Shown here one piece after another: positions 16,820 to 25,320 of a stretch of 64,000 nucleotides of DNA. The notes under the pieces are model-generated. The model had not been told where the DNA came from, made no database searches, and saw only the letters and a list, made by a program, of their open reading frames with translations. The stretch's first letter is position 1; each line of letters begins with the position of its first letter. Made by a program: the position numbers and the translations under genes. Source of the stretch: an uncultured Lachnospiraceae bacterium (GTDB lineage: Bacteria > Bacillota > Clostridia > Lachnospirales > Lachnospiraceae); assembly GCA_900551115.1 (NCBI GenBank), contig URUY01000001.1, positions 205,304-269,303 on the forward strand, read 5' to 3'.

Positions 16820-17436
16820 TAGAAGAATTCATGTCCGCCATGGGAAAAAAGGAAGGTAAGATGTTCGTCAAACCATTTCATTTTAGAGGAATCCGCATAT
16901 TTCCTTGCCGCAAAATAAAGCGCCCCTTCACTGATATCCTCTCCCGAAAGAACCCGCTCTACCGCCTCCACCGTTTCCTCACTGATGGTGACTCTGTCAT
17001 ACCGTCCGCTGTACACAGGAGAAAACTGTGACGTACCGTTTTCCCGCTGAAAAACCACCTCTTTAACCGTATCGGGAAACGCATCATTATTAACCCGGTT
17101 TAGCACAACGCCCGCCACCAGCATCTTGCCTTCTATGTCTTCGCCTCCGGCTTCCGCTTCCACAATCCGCAAAAGCACCCCGTAATCCTCATCAGACAGC
17201 TCATACTTCCACTGCTTTTCAACCACTTCATAATCAATCACTCTCTGTCCCGATGAAACAGCCAAAGCAAGGCCGCCTCTATGGGTCTGCTTCTTTGGCT
17301 TCAGCGCTTCCGCCAGTTCCAGCTTAAAAGCAGGTGTTGCCATAATGTGATTCACCTTAAGGCCTGTAATATTAAAAACCGCGCAGACGGCAATTAAGTT
17401 GATAAGCACCAGCACCGTCATATATTTTTTATACAT
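16816..17436 (-). CDS. SleB/CwlJ-type cell wall hydrolase
   Basis: A 206-residue exported protein: an N-terminal hydrophobic segment (YMTVLVLINLIAVCAVFNI), a linker, then the SleB/CwlJ-like Hydrolase_2 domain from about residue 85 (VLLRIVEAEAGGEDIEGKML, VAGVVLNRVNN, TSQFSPVYSGRYD, ALYFAARKYA, FLFSHGGHEFFY). The glutamate in VEAEAGG is the expected catalytic residue. Members cleave cortex or vegetative peptidoglycan and are widespread in spore formers. GGAGG lies six bases before the ATG. It is divergent from the AP2-domain gene. Confidence 0.9.
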   Translation of the reverse strand: MYKKYMTVLVLINLIAVCAVFNITGLKVNHIMATPAFKLELAEALKPKKQTHRGGLALAVSSGQRVIDYEVVEKQWKYELSDEDYGVLLRIVEAEAGGEDIEGKMLVAGVVLNRVNNDAFPDTVKEVVFQRENGTSQFSPVYSGRYDRVTISEETVEAVERVLSGEDISEGALYFAARKYADSSKMKWFDEHLTFLFSHGGHEFFY

Positions 17437-17503
17437 TCCATTTCCTCCAAAAATAATATATACAGTATATTTTATACAGCAAGTCCCAAAAATATTTCTT
17501 AAA

Positions 17504-17532
17504 TTGTACTTTTGTATGAAATCTGTTATACT
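17504..17532 (+). promoter_or_regulatory. Promoter of the AP2-domain gene
   Basis: TTGTAC (17504-17509) and TATACT (17527-17532) are spaced 17 bp, with AGGAG (17552-17556) before the ATG at 17566. Confidence 0.75.
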
Positions 17533-17565
17533 TCTTATAACAATTCTTCACAGGAGTGTAATATA

Positions 17566-18366
17566 ATGGAGAAAATGAACGGGGTAACTATTTCTACCAA
17601 AAAGGACGGCAGCATATATTACCGCTCGTCCGTTACCTACAAAAGAAAGCATATCAGCCTGGGCAGCTTTGATACACCTGACAAAGCACATCAGGCTTAT
17701 TTGGAGGCTGTCTTTCTTCTGCGTGAAACAAAAAAACTTACCCTTAGAGATTATTCCTGTACAAATTTTCTTTCCTTTGAAAAATGGGTGGTTCTGTTAA
17801 ACTTCCGGGATAACGGCGTTTATTTTCCTACCCCCATCTATGTACGCCCCCATTTTTTCTATTATTATTATTCACAGGACCTCGCCTTAAAATTTGATGT
17901 GGATGATTTATTTTATTATGCCTCCCACAAAATTATGAAACGGGGCGGCCACTATTTTGTGGCTGACTTTGGCATGCAAGTAAATATTTTGAACCGTTAC
18001 GGCATCAAAAACTACGGTGTGGCAGGCAGGGATTATACCTTTTTAAACGGAGACTGCACAGATTTCCGCCGTGAAAATCTGGAAATCCACAACAAATACC
18101 ACGGTGTTATTATCGTTTCCGGCAAAACAAAAACCCTTTACCGCGCTCTCATACACGTAAAGGGCAACTATCTGATAGGTACCTATCAAACCATGGAAGA
18201 GGCAGCCATTGCCTACAACAAGGCCATTGACATCGTAAGGAGTCATGGCTGTAAAAAAAACTATACGCCCAATTATCTGGAAAACATACCGGCAGGCGTA
18301 TATGCTGATATCTACACACGCCTGCCGGTTTCCGACAAGATAAAATCACTTTATTTTTCCGAATAA
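17566..18366 (+). CDS. AP2-like DNA-binding protein with HNH-like central part
   Basis: A 266-residue protein. Residues 5-50 (GVTISTKKDGSIYYRSSVTY ... ISLGSFDTPDKAHQAYLEAV) have the three-strand-plus-helix pattern of AP2/integrase-type DNA-binding domains. Residues ~195-240 (YHGVIIVSGKTKTLYRALIH ... GTYQTMEEAAIAYNKAIDIV) repeat it. Between them, YTFLNGDCTDFRRENLEIHN resembles the second half of an HNH nuclease (N-D-R-x-NL), but the upstream HH/HN pair is not obvious, so nuclease activity is doubtful. The start at 17566 has AGGAG nine bases upstream. It overlaps the convergent muramidase gene by 16 bases. It could be a domesticated homing endonuclease or a regulator. Confidence 0.75.
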   Translation: MEKMNGVTISTKKDGSIYYRSSVTYKRKHISLGSFDTPDKAHQAYLEAVFLLRETKKLTLRDYSCTNFLSFEKWVVLLNFRDNGVYFPTPIYVRPHFFYYYYSQDLALKFDVDDLFYYASHKIMKRGGHYFVADFGMQVNILNRYGIKNYGVAGRDYTFLNGDCTDFRRENLEIHNKYHGVIIVSGKTKTLYRALIHVKGNYLIGTYQTMEEAAIAYNKAIDIVRSHGCKKNYTPNYLENIPAGVYADIYTRLPVSDKIKSLYFSE

Positions 18367-19463
18367 TCAATAAAGCTTATATTTAAATTGGCATATCCTG
18401 CAATCCCGTCTATTACAGCAGTATTGGAATACTGCCACATGGAAAATTTGTAGGGATAATCCGGCAGGTCCCCCGGCTGGGACAGCCAGATATCATAGGC
18501 TGTCAGCTTGGAAAGATCAATCTTTTTAAGCAGCCATTCCTTATTGCCATACAGTATGGGCTTATATCCCGCCTCCTTTATTGTCTCTAAAAATTTCTTT
18601 GATATGTCGGTTTTTTCCGCTCTGGTCAGATTTTCTATCCGGGAAGTATCCCCCGCAATCAGCTCCATATCTATGGCAATCGGATAGGTAATTTCATATT
18701 CGCCTATGTTCTCCAACACCAGATTGGCTTCCTCCACTGCTTCTTCCTCCGTCACAGCCTGTGAGAAAAAATAGAGTCCGATTTCCAGTCCGGCGTCTGA
18801 CGCCCTCTTGATATTGTCCGAAAAATACTCATCCAGCATAAGCTGTCCCGTACCGTAGCCTCTGGCGCCTACCCGCAGCATAACAAAATCAATACCGGCT
18901 TTTTTGAGCTTGACAAAATCCACATAATCCTGATACTTGGAAATATCCGTTCCTACATAAGACACCTGTCTGCCGTCTTCATAATACTTCATCAGATTGG
19001 ACTGGCATACTAATTTCGTATAATCATATTCATGCTTGGGCAGATAAGGACTTATCAGCACCCACTCTTCCTTGCCGTCAGCCCCTACTACCAGCGTATG
19101 CTTTCCGTCCGTAGCCGGGTCAGATGCAACTGCTTCTTCCTTTTCCCCGCTCTCTTCCGGCAACGGGGCAGGCGTTTCTTCCGGGTACATGTCCCAAAAG
19201 TCAAAATCATCCGGCGTCAGCGTACCCGGCTCTATTGTTCCGGTCTGCGAAGCATCCGCACCTGGGTTTGTCCCCGTTTCAGAATTGTCCGTTCCGCTTA
19301 ATGCAGCCTGACTGCCGTTATTCCCACCCGGTTTATTATTTTTATTGTTCATAATGAGGACGAACACCAATATTGCTGCAATAAACAGGGTCACGCCGAT
19401 TATCATCCGCACCACGCCCATTCCCATCTTAGGCTGTTCATCAAATTCTTCCGGTAGCTTCAT
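18351..19463 (-). CDS. Membrane-anchored GH25 muramidase
   Basis: About 370 residues. A short cytoplasmic N-terminus and one helix (VVRMIIGVTLFIAAILVFVL) lead into a Ser/Gly/Asn/Thr/Pro-rich linker. The Chalaropsis-type lysozyme domain runs from about residue 165: YVGTDISKYQDYVDFVKLKK (catalytic Asp), VMLRVGARGYGTG, GLYFFSQAVTEEEAVEEANL, and YPIAIDMELIAG with the DxE pair. It ends FSMWQYSNTAVIDGIAGYAN as in GH25. The ATG start is preferred over an upstream TTG in the same frame. It is the last gene of the blaI-blaR1-pbp group, ~85 bases after the PBP gene, suggesting co-regulated wall cutting and synthesis. Confidence 0.92.
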   Translation of the reverse strand: MKLPEEFDEQPKMGMGVVRMIIGVTLFIAAILVFVLIMNNKNNKPGGNNGSQAALSGTDNSETGTNPGADASQTGTIEPGTLTPDDFDFWDMYPEETPAPLPEESGEKEEAVASDPATDGKHTLVVGADGKEEWVLISPYLPKHEYDYTKLVCQSNLMKYYEDGRQVSYVGTDISKYQDYVDFVKLKKAGIDFVMLRVGARGYGTGQLMLDEYFSDNIKRASDAGLEIGLYFFSQAVTEEEAVEEANLVLENIGEYEITYPIAIDMELIAGDTSRIENLTRAEKTDISKKFLETIKEAGYKPILYGNKEWLLKKIDLSKLTAYDIWLSQPGDLPDYPYKFSMWQYSNTAVIDGIAGYANLNISFIDYSEK

Positions 19464-19547
19464 AAAGTAATTTACCTTGCTTTTTCCTTTCCTGTATATC
19501 TGCAATTACCCTAAAAGTATAGCATTTCACCCCGTAAATTACAACCG

Positions 19548-21659
19548 TCACTCCTTATACAAATAATAATATTTAAGACATTCTGCTACCTTTCCCGCCA
19601 CATAGGCACTGCCGCCCCGCTCCTTTACATCCTCGATTACCATCACAATAATAATGGGATTTGCATCCTCTTCTCCGTTCATTCCCACAAACCAGCCGAT
19701 TTCCGTACCGGTGGTATCATCCTTACTCTGCTTTAACTCTGCCGTACCGGTTTTGCCGGCAATCAGCTTATCAGAAAGCGCCGCTGCCCTGCCTGTACCC
19801 TCCGGCGTATTCACCACATCCACAAGGCAGGAGCGGATAAAGTCTGCCGTTTCCCTGCTCATGGCATTTTCCTTCCACCAGACAGGCTCTTCTCCGTATG
19901 AAAGTGTAGGGGCAATCATGCTGCCCTCATTATAAAATGCCGAATAGATACAGGCTAAATGCAGGGGATTTACCATCAGCTGTCCGTGTCCGTAGCCGGA
20001 ATCCGCCAGCACCATACTGTTTTCCAAGGCTTCCTCTCCGCCATAGGAGGAAGCTGTCATGGCAAGCAGAAAATCAGGCGTTTCCTGAAAGCCAAGGCCT
20101 AAAAGACCTTCCTCAAAGCTGTCTGCCCCCAGCGTAACTGCCGTCTTTGCAAAAAAGACATTATCCGAATATACCAGTGCATTCCTTAAATTTTTAGGAG
20201 AATAATCACTATGAAGCGTAGTCACCATGTAATCGCCCCAGGATGCATCAAGCTGCCATGCATTGCCGTTATAGGAAATGGTATCCTCCTTCTCAAGAAT
20301 CCCTGCTTCCAGTGCAAGAGCCCCTACAATGGGTTTCATTACAGAGCCGGGACAATAGGTGCTTTTTGCCCGATTGTAAAAGGGCTGCCTTTCATCCGCA
20401 TTGACTGCCTCCCAGTCCGCTGCCGTATACCCCAGCACAAAATCATTGGGGTCATAAGCCGGTGTGCTGACATAGGCTAACACCTCCCCTGTCACGGGAT
20501 TGATGGCTGCCGCCGCACCTTTGTCTCCACCCATAACCTCATATATCTTCTGCTGAAGCGGTGCATTTATGGTAAGGCGCACATCCTGCCCGTTTTGCGC
20601 TTCACAGGAAAGTACCTCTTCTACTTCTTCCCCCTCTTCATTCACCAGTACAATCCGGTAACCGTCCTGACTTCTAAGTGTACTTTCCATAGCTGCTTCT
20701 ACGCCTGTTTTTCCTAAAACACTTAGGGAATTGTAGTGCAGTCCCCTTCTTGCCTCCAGCTCTTCTGCCGTAATGCTCTGCACATAACCGCTTAAATGCC
20801 CTGCCGCCTCCCCATAAGGATAAACGCGGTCTTCTACCGTGGAAAGCATGATTCCGGGCACCTTTAACAGCTGTTCCTTTAAGTCCGTATCCTCTTTTGA
20901 AAAACTACGGATTGGCACAAACAAATCGTCCTTTACCCAGGAAGCACTAAGCGCCGCTTCTACCTTCTCTTCGCTGACGCCCATTGCAGCAGCCACCTCT
21001 TTTATGGCTTCCTCTCTTGGCTCCTGTAATTTACCGGGAACTACGCCCGCCGACCAGACCGCTCCTTCTCCTGCAATGAGATTTTGCTGTGCATCGTAAA
21101 TCTGTCCTCTTTCTGCCTGAATTGTCCGTACCCGCACCCGTAAACCCTCCTCAAGGCCGGGAAAAATTTCTGACAGCTTCCATATCATTTTCCATGTGTT
21201 TGCCTCTTCGTCATAGGTAAGAAGGGTGGAGGAAGGAAAGGTAAGTTTTCCTGCCAGTGTATCCATGGAAATATGGTAGTCAAGCGCAGCCGGACGACTG
21301 ATATCCCATTCCCCCGCATCTTCCGGAAGCACCGTATCTATGGTAAGCGAAATATTCGCCGCCTCAATGCCGTCATAAATATTCTGATACCGGGTAAGCA
21401 GCTCCTCTTCTGTCACCGCCGCCTTTGACTCTGCATTTAAAAGGGGATAGATACCCGCATAATCCCCTCTGTTTAAGCAGTCAGCATAAGCATACAGCGT
21501 CTCTTCGGGACGCGTTCTTTCCGGTTCTGTCATTTTTCTTATCATCATGGCACCTGCCGCTGTGATACCCCCTGCCACAAGAAATGCTGCCAGTAACATT
21601 ACGGCGGTTCTTATCCTCTTTATCCTTTTTTCTTTCCGTGCCCTTCTTTTCTCGTACAT
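19548..21659 (-). CDS. Class B penicillin-binding protein with MecA-type N-terminal domain
   Basis: Monofunctional transpeptidase of 703 residues, exported and anchored by one helix (TAVMLLAAFLVAGGITAAGAMM). Residues ~50-160 form an NTF2-like MecA_N domain (PEETLYAYADCLNRGDYAGI). A dimerisation domain follows (ERGQIYDAQQNLIAGEG, HLSGYVQSIT). The transpeptidase domain has SxxK in CPGSVMKPIVGALALEAG, SxN in LVYSDNVFFAKTA, and KTG in IAGKTGTAELK. MecA_N-bearing PBPs include S. aureus PBP2a and B. subtilis PbpC, and several have low beta-lactam affinity. Its place directly behind blaR1- and blaI-like genes supports induction by beta-lactams or wall damage, though resistance cannot be read from the sequence. 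Confidence 0.93.
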   Translation of the reverse strand: MYEKRRARKEKRIKRIRTAVMLLAAFLVAGGITAAGAMMIRKMTEPERTRPEETLYAYADCLNRGDYAGIYPLLNAESKAAVTEEELLTRYQNIYDGIEAANISLTIDTVLPEDAGEWDISRPAALDYHISMDTLAGKLTFPSSTLLTYDEEANTWKMIWKLSEIFPGLEEGLRVRVRTIQAERGQIYDAQQNLIAGEGAVWSAGVVPGKLQEPREEAIKEVAAAMGVSEEKVEAALSASWVKDDLFVPIRSFSKEDTDLKEQLLKVPGIMLSTVEDRVYPYGEAAGHLSGYVQSITAEELEARRGLHYNSLSVLGKTGVEAAMESTLRSQDGYRIVLVNEEGEEVEEVLSCEAQNGQDVRLTINAPLQQKIYEVMGGDKGAAAAINPVTGEVLAYVSTPAYDPNDFVLGYTAADWEAVNADERQPFYNRAKSTYCPGSVMKPIVGALALEAGILEKEDTISYNGNAWQLDASWGDYMVTTLHSDYSPKNLRNALVYSDNVFFAKTAVTLGADSFEEGLLGLGFQETPDFLLAMTASSYGGEEALENSMVLADSGYGHGQLMVNPLHLACIYSAFYNEGSMIAPTLSYGEEPVWWKENAMSRETADFIRSCLVDVVNTPEGTGRAAALSDKLIAGKTGTAELKQSKDDTTGTEIGWFVGMNGEEDANPIIIVMVIEDVKERGGSAYVAGKVAECLKYYYLYKE

Positions 21660-21731
21660 ATTTACTCCCTCTTTTCTTTAATCCTCATAAAAACCATAAA
21701 AGGCATTCCTTTATAAAAAATATATACTCTG

Positions 21732-22655
21732 TCAGACACCGCATTTAATAAAAATACCAAGCATTGCAAAGAGCGCCAAAAAGGCAGCAAAAAGGCATAT
21801 ACCACGCTTCTTGTTTTCCATATGGAAAAGATGCTCCATCCGCTGTTTCATAATGGACGCGCTCCCGTAAAAGCATGTAGAAAATGCACTGTCCGTCCCC
21901 TGCTGTCCGGCTGCTGCATCCAAAATGGTTTTCCCGTAGCGTCCTCTCTCTTCCCTGCTCATATCCTCTGTCACACAGCCATCGCAGAAAAGCTCTACAT
22001 CCCGATAGCTTGCCTTCACCATTTTATGTATAAAAGGATTAAACCAGTGTACTGCTTCCACTGTCATCATCACCATTTTATAAACAATATCAAAATTGTC
22101 TATATGCATACCCTCGTGACAGAATATCATTCTCAGCTCTTCCTCGCTGTATTCCGCTTCCGGCAAAAGAAGCATGGGTTCTAATGCAGAAACTACCATC
22201 GGCGTAGAAATAAGGGCACAATGGTACAGCACTACTTCTTTTTTTACGCCGATGTCCGCCATCACCTCCCGTAAAATCCGAAGTTCCCTTTCGTCATAGC
22301 TTTCCCTGCTGTTTTCTACGATTTCCTTATAAAACTTTTTATAGCACAAATACCTGTGCCGCAGGCAGATAAGTAACCCCATTACCCATACGGCACTTAA
22401 AAATACCGCTGCAGAAAGCGCTGCTGCATGGGACATCTGCCATTTTGTAAGGTTTGAAAACAGATGTATGGCATGGGTATCCCATGAAAAATTGTAAGGA
22501 ATAAGCAGCCTTACCCCTGCTGCAATCCAAAATGCCTTACGCCAGCCGCACCGAAAGCTTTTATCCAGCCTGGGACCAAGGACAGCAAGTAAAAGCACTA
22601 TCAGAGAAGCCGCAATATTCATTTCCAGCACATCAAAAAAAATGCGGGTCAGCAT
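21732..22655 (-). CDS. BlaR1/MecR1-like M56 metallopeptidase lacking a penicillin sensor domain
   Basis: A 307-residue membrane protein with four predicted helices. The zinc motif HEGMH is in MIFCHEGMHIDNFDIVYKMV, with downstream VEAVHWFNPFIHKMVKASYR and DVELFCDGCV as in the M56 family. It ends in a final helix (GICLFAAFLALFAMLGIFIK) and a three-residue tail, so the ~250-residue extracellular penicillin-binding sensor of BlaR1/MecR1 is absent. It would cleave or trigger loss of the BlaI-like repressor but must sense something else or use a partner. The blaI gene ends five bases upstream, showing an operon. AGGAG lies eight bases before the ATG. Confidence 0.92.
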   Translation of the reverse strand: MLTRIFFDVLEMNIAASLIVLLLAVLGPRLDKSFRCGWRKAFWIAAGVRLLIPYNFSWDTHAIHLFSNLTKWQMSHAAALSAAVFLSAVWVMGLLICLRHRYLCYKKFYKEIVENSRESYDERELRILREVMADIGVKKEVVLYHCALISTPMVVSALEPMLLLPEAEYSEEELRMIFCHEGMHIDNFDIVYKMVMMTVEAVHWFNPFIHKMVKASYRDVELFCDGCVTEDMSREERGRYGKTILDAAAGQQGTDSAFSTCFYGSASIMKQRMEHLFHMENKKRGICLFAAFLALFAMLGIFIKCGV

Positions 22656-22660
22656 AGCCG

Positions 22661-23035
22661 TTACTCCTGTACCTTTTCATCAATATAATCTTTCAGTTCC
22701 TTTAATTCATCGGGACTGATACCCTCGCCGTCATATAATGCCGCCACAAAATTTTTAATGGAATTCTGATACATCTTCCGTAAGATATTGCTGCTTTCCT
22801 TTCTGGAATATTCCTCGTAGGAAATCAGGGCCGTATAAACATTATTCTTGCCGTCTTTTTCCATCTTTAAAAAACCCTTCTCCTGAAGTCTTGATAAAAA
22901 AGATAAAATAGTGGTAGCGCCAAGCTTCCTGTCTTCACCCATCCCGGCCTCAATCTCCGGGCGCGTTGCAGGCTTTTTAAGCTTCCATATACTCATCATA
23001 ATTTCCAGTTCGGAATCAGGCAGTCTCTTCATCAT
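22661..23035 (-). CDS. BlaI/MecI family repressor
   Basis: A winged-helix dimeric repressor of ~124 residues. The typical N-terminus KRLPDSELEIMMSIWKLKKP is followed by the recognition region GATTILSFLSRLQEKGFLKM, a wing (KDGKNNVYTALISYEEY), and a C-terminal helical dimerisation part (SIKNFVAALYDGEGISPDEL). I start at the ATG five bases after AAGGAG; the upstream ATG pair has no ribosome-binding site. It lies first in an operon with the M56 peptidase, PBP and muramidase. A promoter overlapped by a large palindrome is just upstream and fits autoregulation. Confidence 0.95.
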   Translation of the reverse strand: MMKRLPDSELEIMMSIWKLKKPATRPEIEAGMGEDRKLGATTILSFLSRLQEKGFLKMEKDGKNNVYTALISYEEYSRKESSNILRKMYQNSIKNFVAALYDGEGISPDELKELKDYIDEKVQE

Positions 23036-23135
23036 ACTCTCTCCTTGCATCATATCTTATCTGTACGTTTTGCACGCATATATTGTTCTGCCGGCTTACA
23101 ATGCTCTGACAGCATATAAAGTTCTGGCAGCACCA

Positions 23136-23191
23136 AATTCGGCAGTTGTAGAACTTGTTTTTATTCTACAACTGCCGAATTAAAATGTCAA
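23136..23191 (-). promoter_or_regulatory. Promoter and palindromic operator of the blaI operon
   Basis: On the minus strand TTGACA (23186-23191) and TAGAAT (23163-23168) have 17-bp spacing. A perfect inverted repeat with 18-bp arms AATTCGGCAGTTGTAGAA (23136-23153) and its complement (23164-23181), split by 10 bp, covers the spacer, most of the -10 box and the start region. The inner GTTGTAGAA/TTCTACAAC halves recall the TACA/TGTA cores of BlaI/MecI operators. There is no T run, so this is not a terminator. Confidence 0.85.
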
Positions 23192-23243
23192 TATTTTTCC
23201 TCTTATTTTCCTGCTGCTTTCTGCCTGTATTTCCGCATTTTTA

Positions 23244-24401
23244 TTAAGGCTGTCCGCAGTCCGTTACAATCCCCTCTTCGTCAATATCCACACCAAAAGA
23301 AATACTTTCTGCGTATTCTAAGATTTCCGTCCGCAAATCCCCTTCCTGTTCCCAACGGGTATAGCAGTCATACTGGGTGCAGGGCAAAAACTTAACGTTT
23401 GTAAGAGAAACCTTATCCCCTTCCACTAAAAGCGCAAGCTCTACCACGCAGGAATAAAGGTCTTTGTCATTAAACCAGAAATTACCCAAATTATAGATAA
23501 TCGGTTTTTCCTTATAAAATTCCATGCCCTGAATCACATGGGCATGACTGCCGATAACGGCGTCCGCGCCGGCATCTATCATGGCATAGGCTAATTCTCT
23601 TTGGGAATCATCCGCCATATTTTCATATTCCGTTCCGAAATGTACACTGGCTACAACGTAATCGGCTTCTGCCGCCGCTTCCTTAATAACCTGTAAAAAC
23701 AGCTCTTCCTCATAGCAACGAAGCACGCCCGGGCTGTCCTCCCCCGCCTCCGGCGTCAGCTTATATTTCTCAGCCTTAGTAGCCGCCACATAAGCAATAC
23801 GGATACCCTCATATTCAAAATAGTAAGGCTTGCATGCCTCTTCCAGATTCCTGCCGGCACCCACATAGGAAATACCTGCTTCCTCCAGTGTGAAAAGCGT
23901 ATCTTCAAAAGCTTCCGCACCATAATCAAAAACATGATTGTTGGCAAGCAGTACAATATCCGTTCCAAGCTCTTCTAAAACAGCTATCCGCTCCGGCTTT
24001 GCCCTGAAGGTATACATTTTGTTTTCCGTAGGCGTTCCCCTGTCACTGTAGGTAAATTCGTTATTTACCATAAAGATATCAAAAGCGTTCAATTCTTCAA
24101 TAAGCGCAGGGTCGATACAATCATAGATACCGTTTTCCTGTGCATTCAGATAACCGGTTGTGGCCCAGTTTTCATCCAGATTCATATCTCCGGCAAATCC
24201 AAGCCGCAGGGTATAGGGCGCTACTGTACTCTCCTGCTCTGACACGCTTTCTTCCTGCTGTGTGCCTTCTTCCGGTAAGCCATTTTCTGTCTGTGAAGAA
24301 GTGCCTTCTTCGGGGCTCTTTTCTGTTATCACTGCACCGCAGCCGCACGCAAGACACAGACAGCAAAAAACAGCACTGATTTTCAATATTCCTTTTTTCA
24401 T
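23244..24401 (-). CDS. CapA-family lipoprotein (metallophosphatase fold)
   Basis: A 385-residue surface lipoprotein: a signal peptide with lipobox LACGC (about residues 17-21), then an acidic linker and a CapA/PgsA-like domain. Motifs include LRLGFAGDMNLDENWATTGY, MVNNEFTYSDRGTP, VLLANNHVFDYGAEAFEDTL, YVVASVHFGTEYENM and the closing GSHAHVIQGMEFYKEKPIIY-NLGNFWF. CapA is known from poly-gamma-glutamate capsule systems, but no capBCE genes are present. Stand-alone CapA-like proteins are common in Clostridia and their substrate is unknown. It starts eight bases after the isochorismatase-family gene, so the two are cotranscribed. Confidence 0.9.
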   Translation of the reverse strand: MKKGILKISAVFCCLCLACGCGAVITEKSPEEGTSSQTENGLPEEGTQQEESVSEQESTVAPYTLRLGFAGDMNLDENWATTGYLNAQENGIYDCIDPALIEELNAFDIFMVNNEFTYSDRGTPTENKMYTFRAKPERIAVLEELGTDIVLLANNHVFDYGAEAFEDTLFTLEEAGISYVGAGRNLEEACKPYYFEYEGIRIAYVAATKAEKYKLTPEAGEDSPGVLRCYEEELFLQVIKEAAAEADYVVASVHFGTEYENMADDSQRELAYAMIDAGADAVIGSHAHVIQGMEFYKEKPIIYNLGNFWFNDKDLYSCVVELALLVEGDKVSLTNVKFLPCTQYDCYTRWEQEGDLRTEILEYAESISFGVDIDEEGIVTDCGQP

Positions 24402-24409
24402 AAAGACAC

Positions 24410-24940
24410 CTACACAACTTCAATCTGACACATTTCCATAGCCCTTAACGCATTCGCATGGCTCTTTGGCGTCACGCCGGCACAGCATTCGCTGTCTACG
24501 ATAATGGGTACCTCCGGCAAATATGCCTTTAGTAAAAGCGCATTGGAAATTACACAGATATCCGTGCAAAGTCCGCAAAGTACAATGGCGCTGATACCTC
24601 CAAATGCCGCCATGTTTTCACTGATATAAGCTGCCAGTTCCTTAGAACCAAAGGTAATTTTGTCAAATACAGGCGCGTTCTGTTCCCTGCGCAGTGCCTC
24701 TATTTCTTCCTGCAGTTCCCATCCTTTTGTTCCTTTGATACAGTGCTTTACCGGCAGCTTTTTTCCTTCTGCCGTCTGCAGGTAGCTTTCCGTATGGGTA
24801 TCCCTGGTAAAAAGCACCGGCCCATCAAAGGTCTTAATCCGCTCTATCACGCCCGGCACGATAGCCTCTGCTTCTTTCGTCCCCAAACTGCCGTCAATAA
24901 AATCATTCTGCATATCCACTACTATAAGTAAACGCTGCAT
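24410..24940 (-). CDS. Cysteine hydrolase of the isochorismatase/nicotinamidase family
   Basis: A cytoplasmic hydrolase of 176 residues. The catalytic triad is visible as Asp in LLIVVDMQNDFIDG, Lys in the FDKITFGS region, and Cys in IVLCGLCTDICVISNALLLK, preceded by a likely cis-peptide. A nicotinamidase-like metal site (DTHTES) is present near residue 50. Nicotinamidase is a reasonable guess, but substrates vary widely in this family. It is the first gene of a two-gene unit with the CapA-like lipoprotein. Confidence 0.88.
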   Translation of the reverse strand: MQRLLIVVDMQNDFIDGSLGTKEAEAIVPGVIERIKTFDGPVLFTRDTHTESYLQTAEGKKLPVKHCIKGTKGWELQEEIEALRREQNAPVFDKITFGSKELAAYISENMAAFGGISAIVLCGLCTDICVISNALLLKAYLPEVPIIVDSECCAGVTPKSHANALRAMEMCQIEVV

Positions 24941-25017
24941 GTCATTTGTCCCCTTTCAATCTAACCAATGTTTTTTTGTTTCCAAAGGATGATAAAATTT
25001 TCCATTCAATTCCGCTA

Positions 25018-25320
25018 TTAGATATATTCAAAAATACTTTGAATCGCATCTGATACATTAATCATTTCCGAAAGCGGTAACCTGTCAATTTTCTTATATC
25101 CCCGAACACCCAAATCCAACAATGCAAGTTTTTCACATTGTATATAACCTTCATTTTCTTTCGTAGACATCCATATGTGCAAAGGTCCGGCCATAGAGTT
25201 CTTAATAATAGGACAGCCGATTATCTCACCACTTGCATTAAAAAAATCCTTACTTACAACCAATACCGGATGTTCTATCTTCTCAATTTTTAGAATATCT
25301 CCCTGGTGCAATTGTTCCAT
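25018..25320 (-). CDS. MazF/PemK-like toxin
   Basis: A 100-residue protein with the small beta-barrel pattern of type II endoribonuclease toxins: QGDILKIEKIEHPVLVVSKD, FFNASGEIIGCPII, then IQCEKLALLDLGVR and a C-terminal helix. The second ATG (MEQLHQGD) overlaps the antitoxin stop as TAATG, with AGAGG seven bases upstream; a GTG two codons earlier is less likely. It would cleave mRNA unless bound by the antitoxin. The order antitoxin-toxin and the overlap are typical. Confidence 0.88.
   Translation of the reverse strand: MEQLHQGDILKIEKIEHPVLVVSKDFFNASGEIIGCPIIKNSMAGPLHIWMSTKENEGYIQCEKLALLDLGVRGYKKIDRLPLSEMINVSDAIQSIFEYI

Noticed and set aside
21732..22655. Frameshifted full-length BlaR1
   Set aside because: The gene ends right after its last helix, and no penicillin sensor motifs are seen in the 70 bases before the PBP gene; the MecA-type PBP is a separate gene with its own start.
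23136..23181. The 18-bp palindrome as a terminator for the CapA-like gene
   Set aside because: No T run follows the stem on either strand, and it coincides with a consensus promoter.
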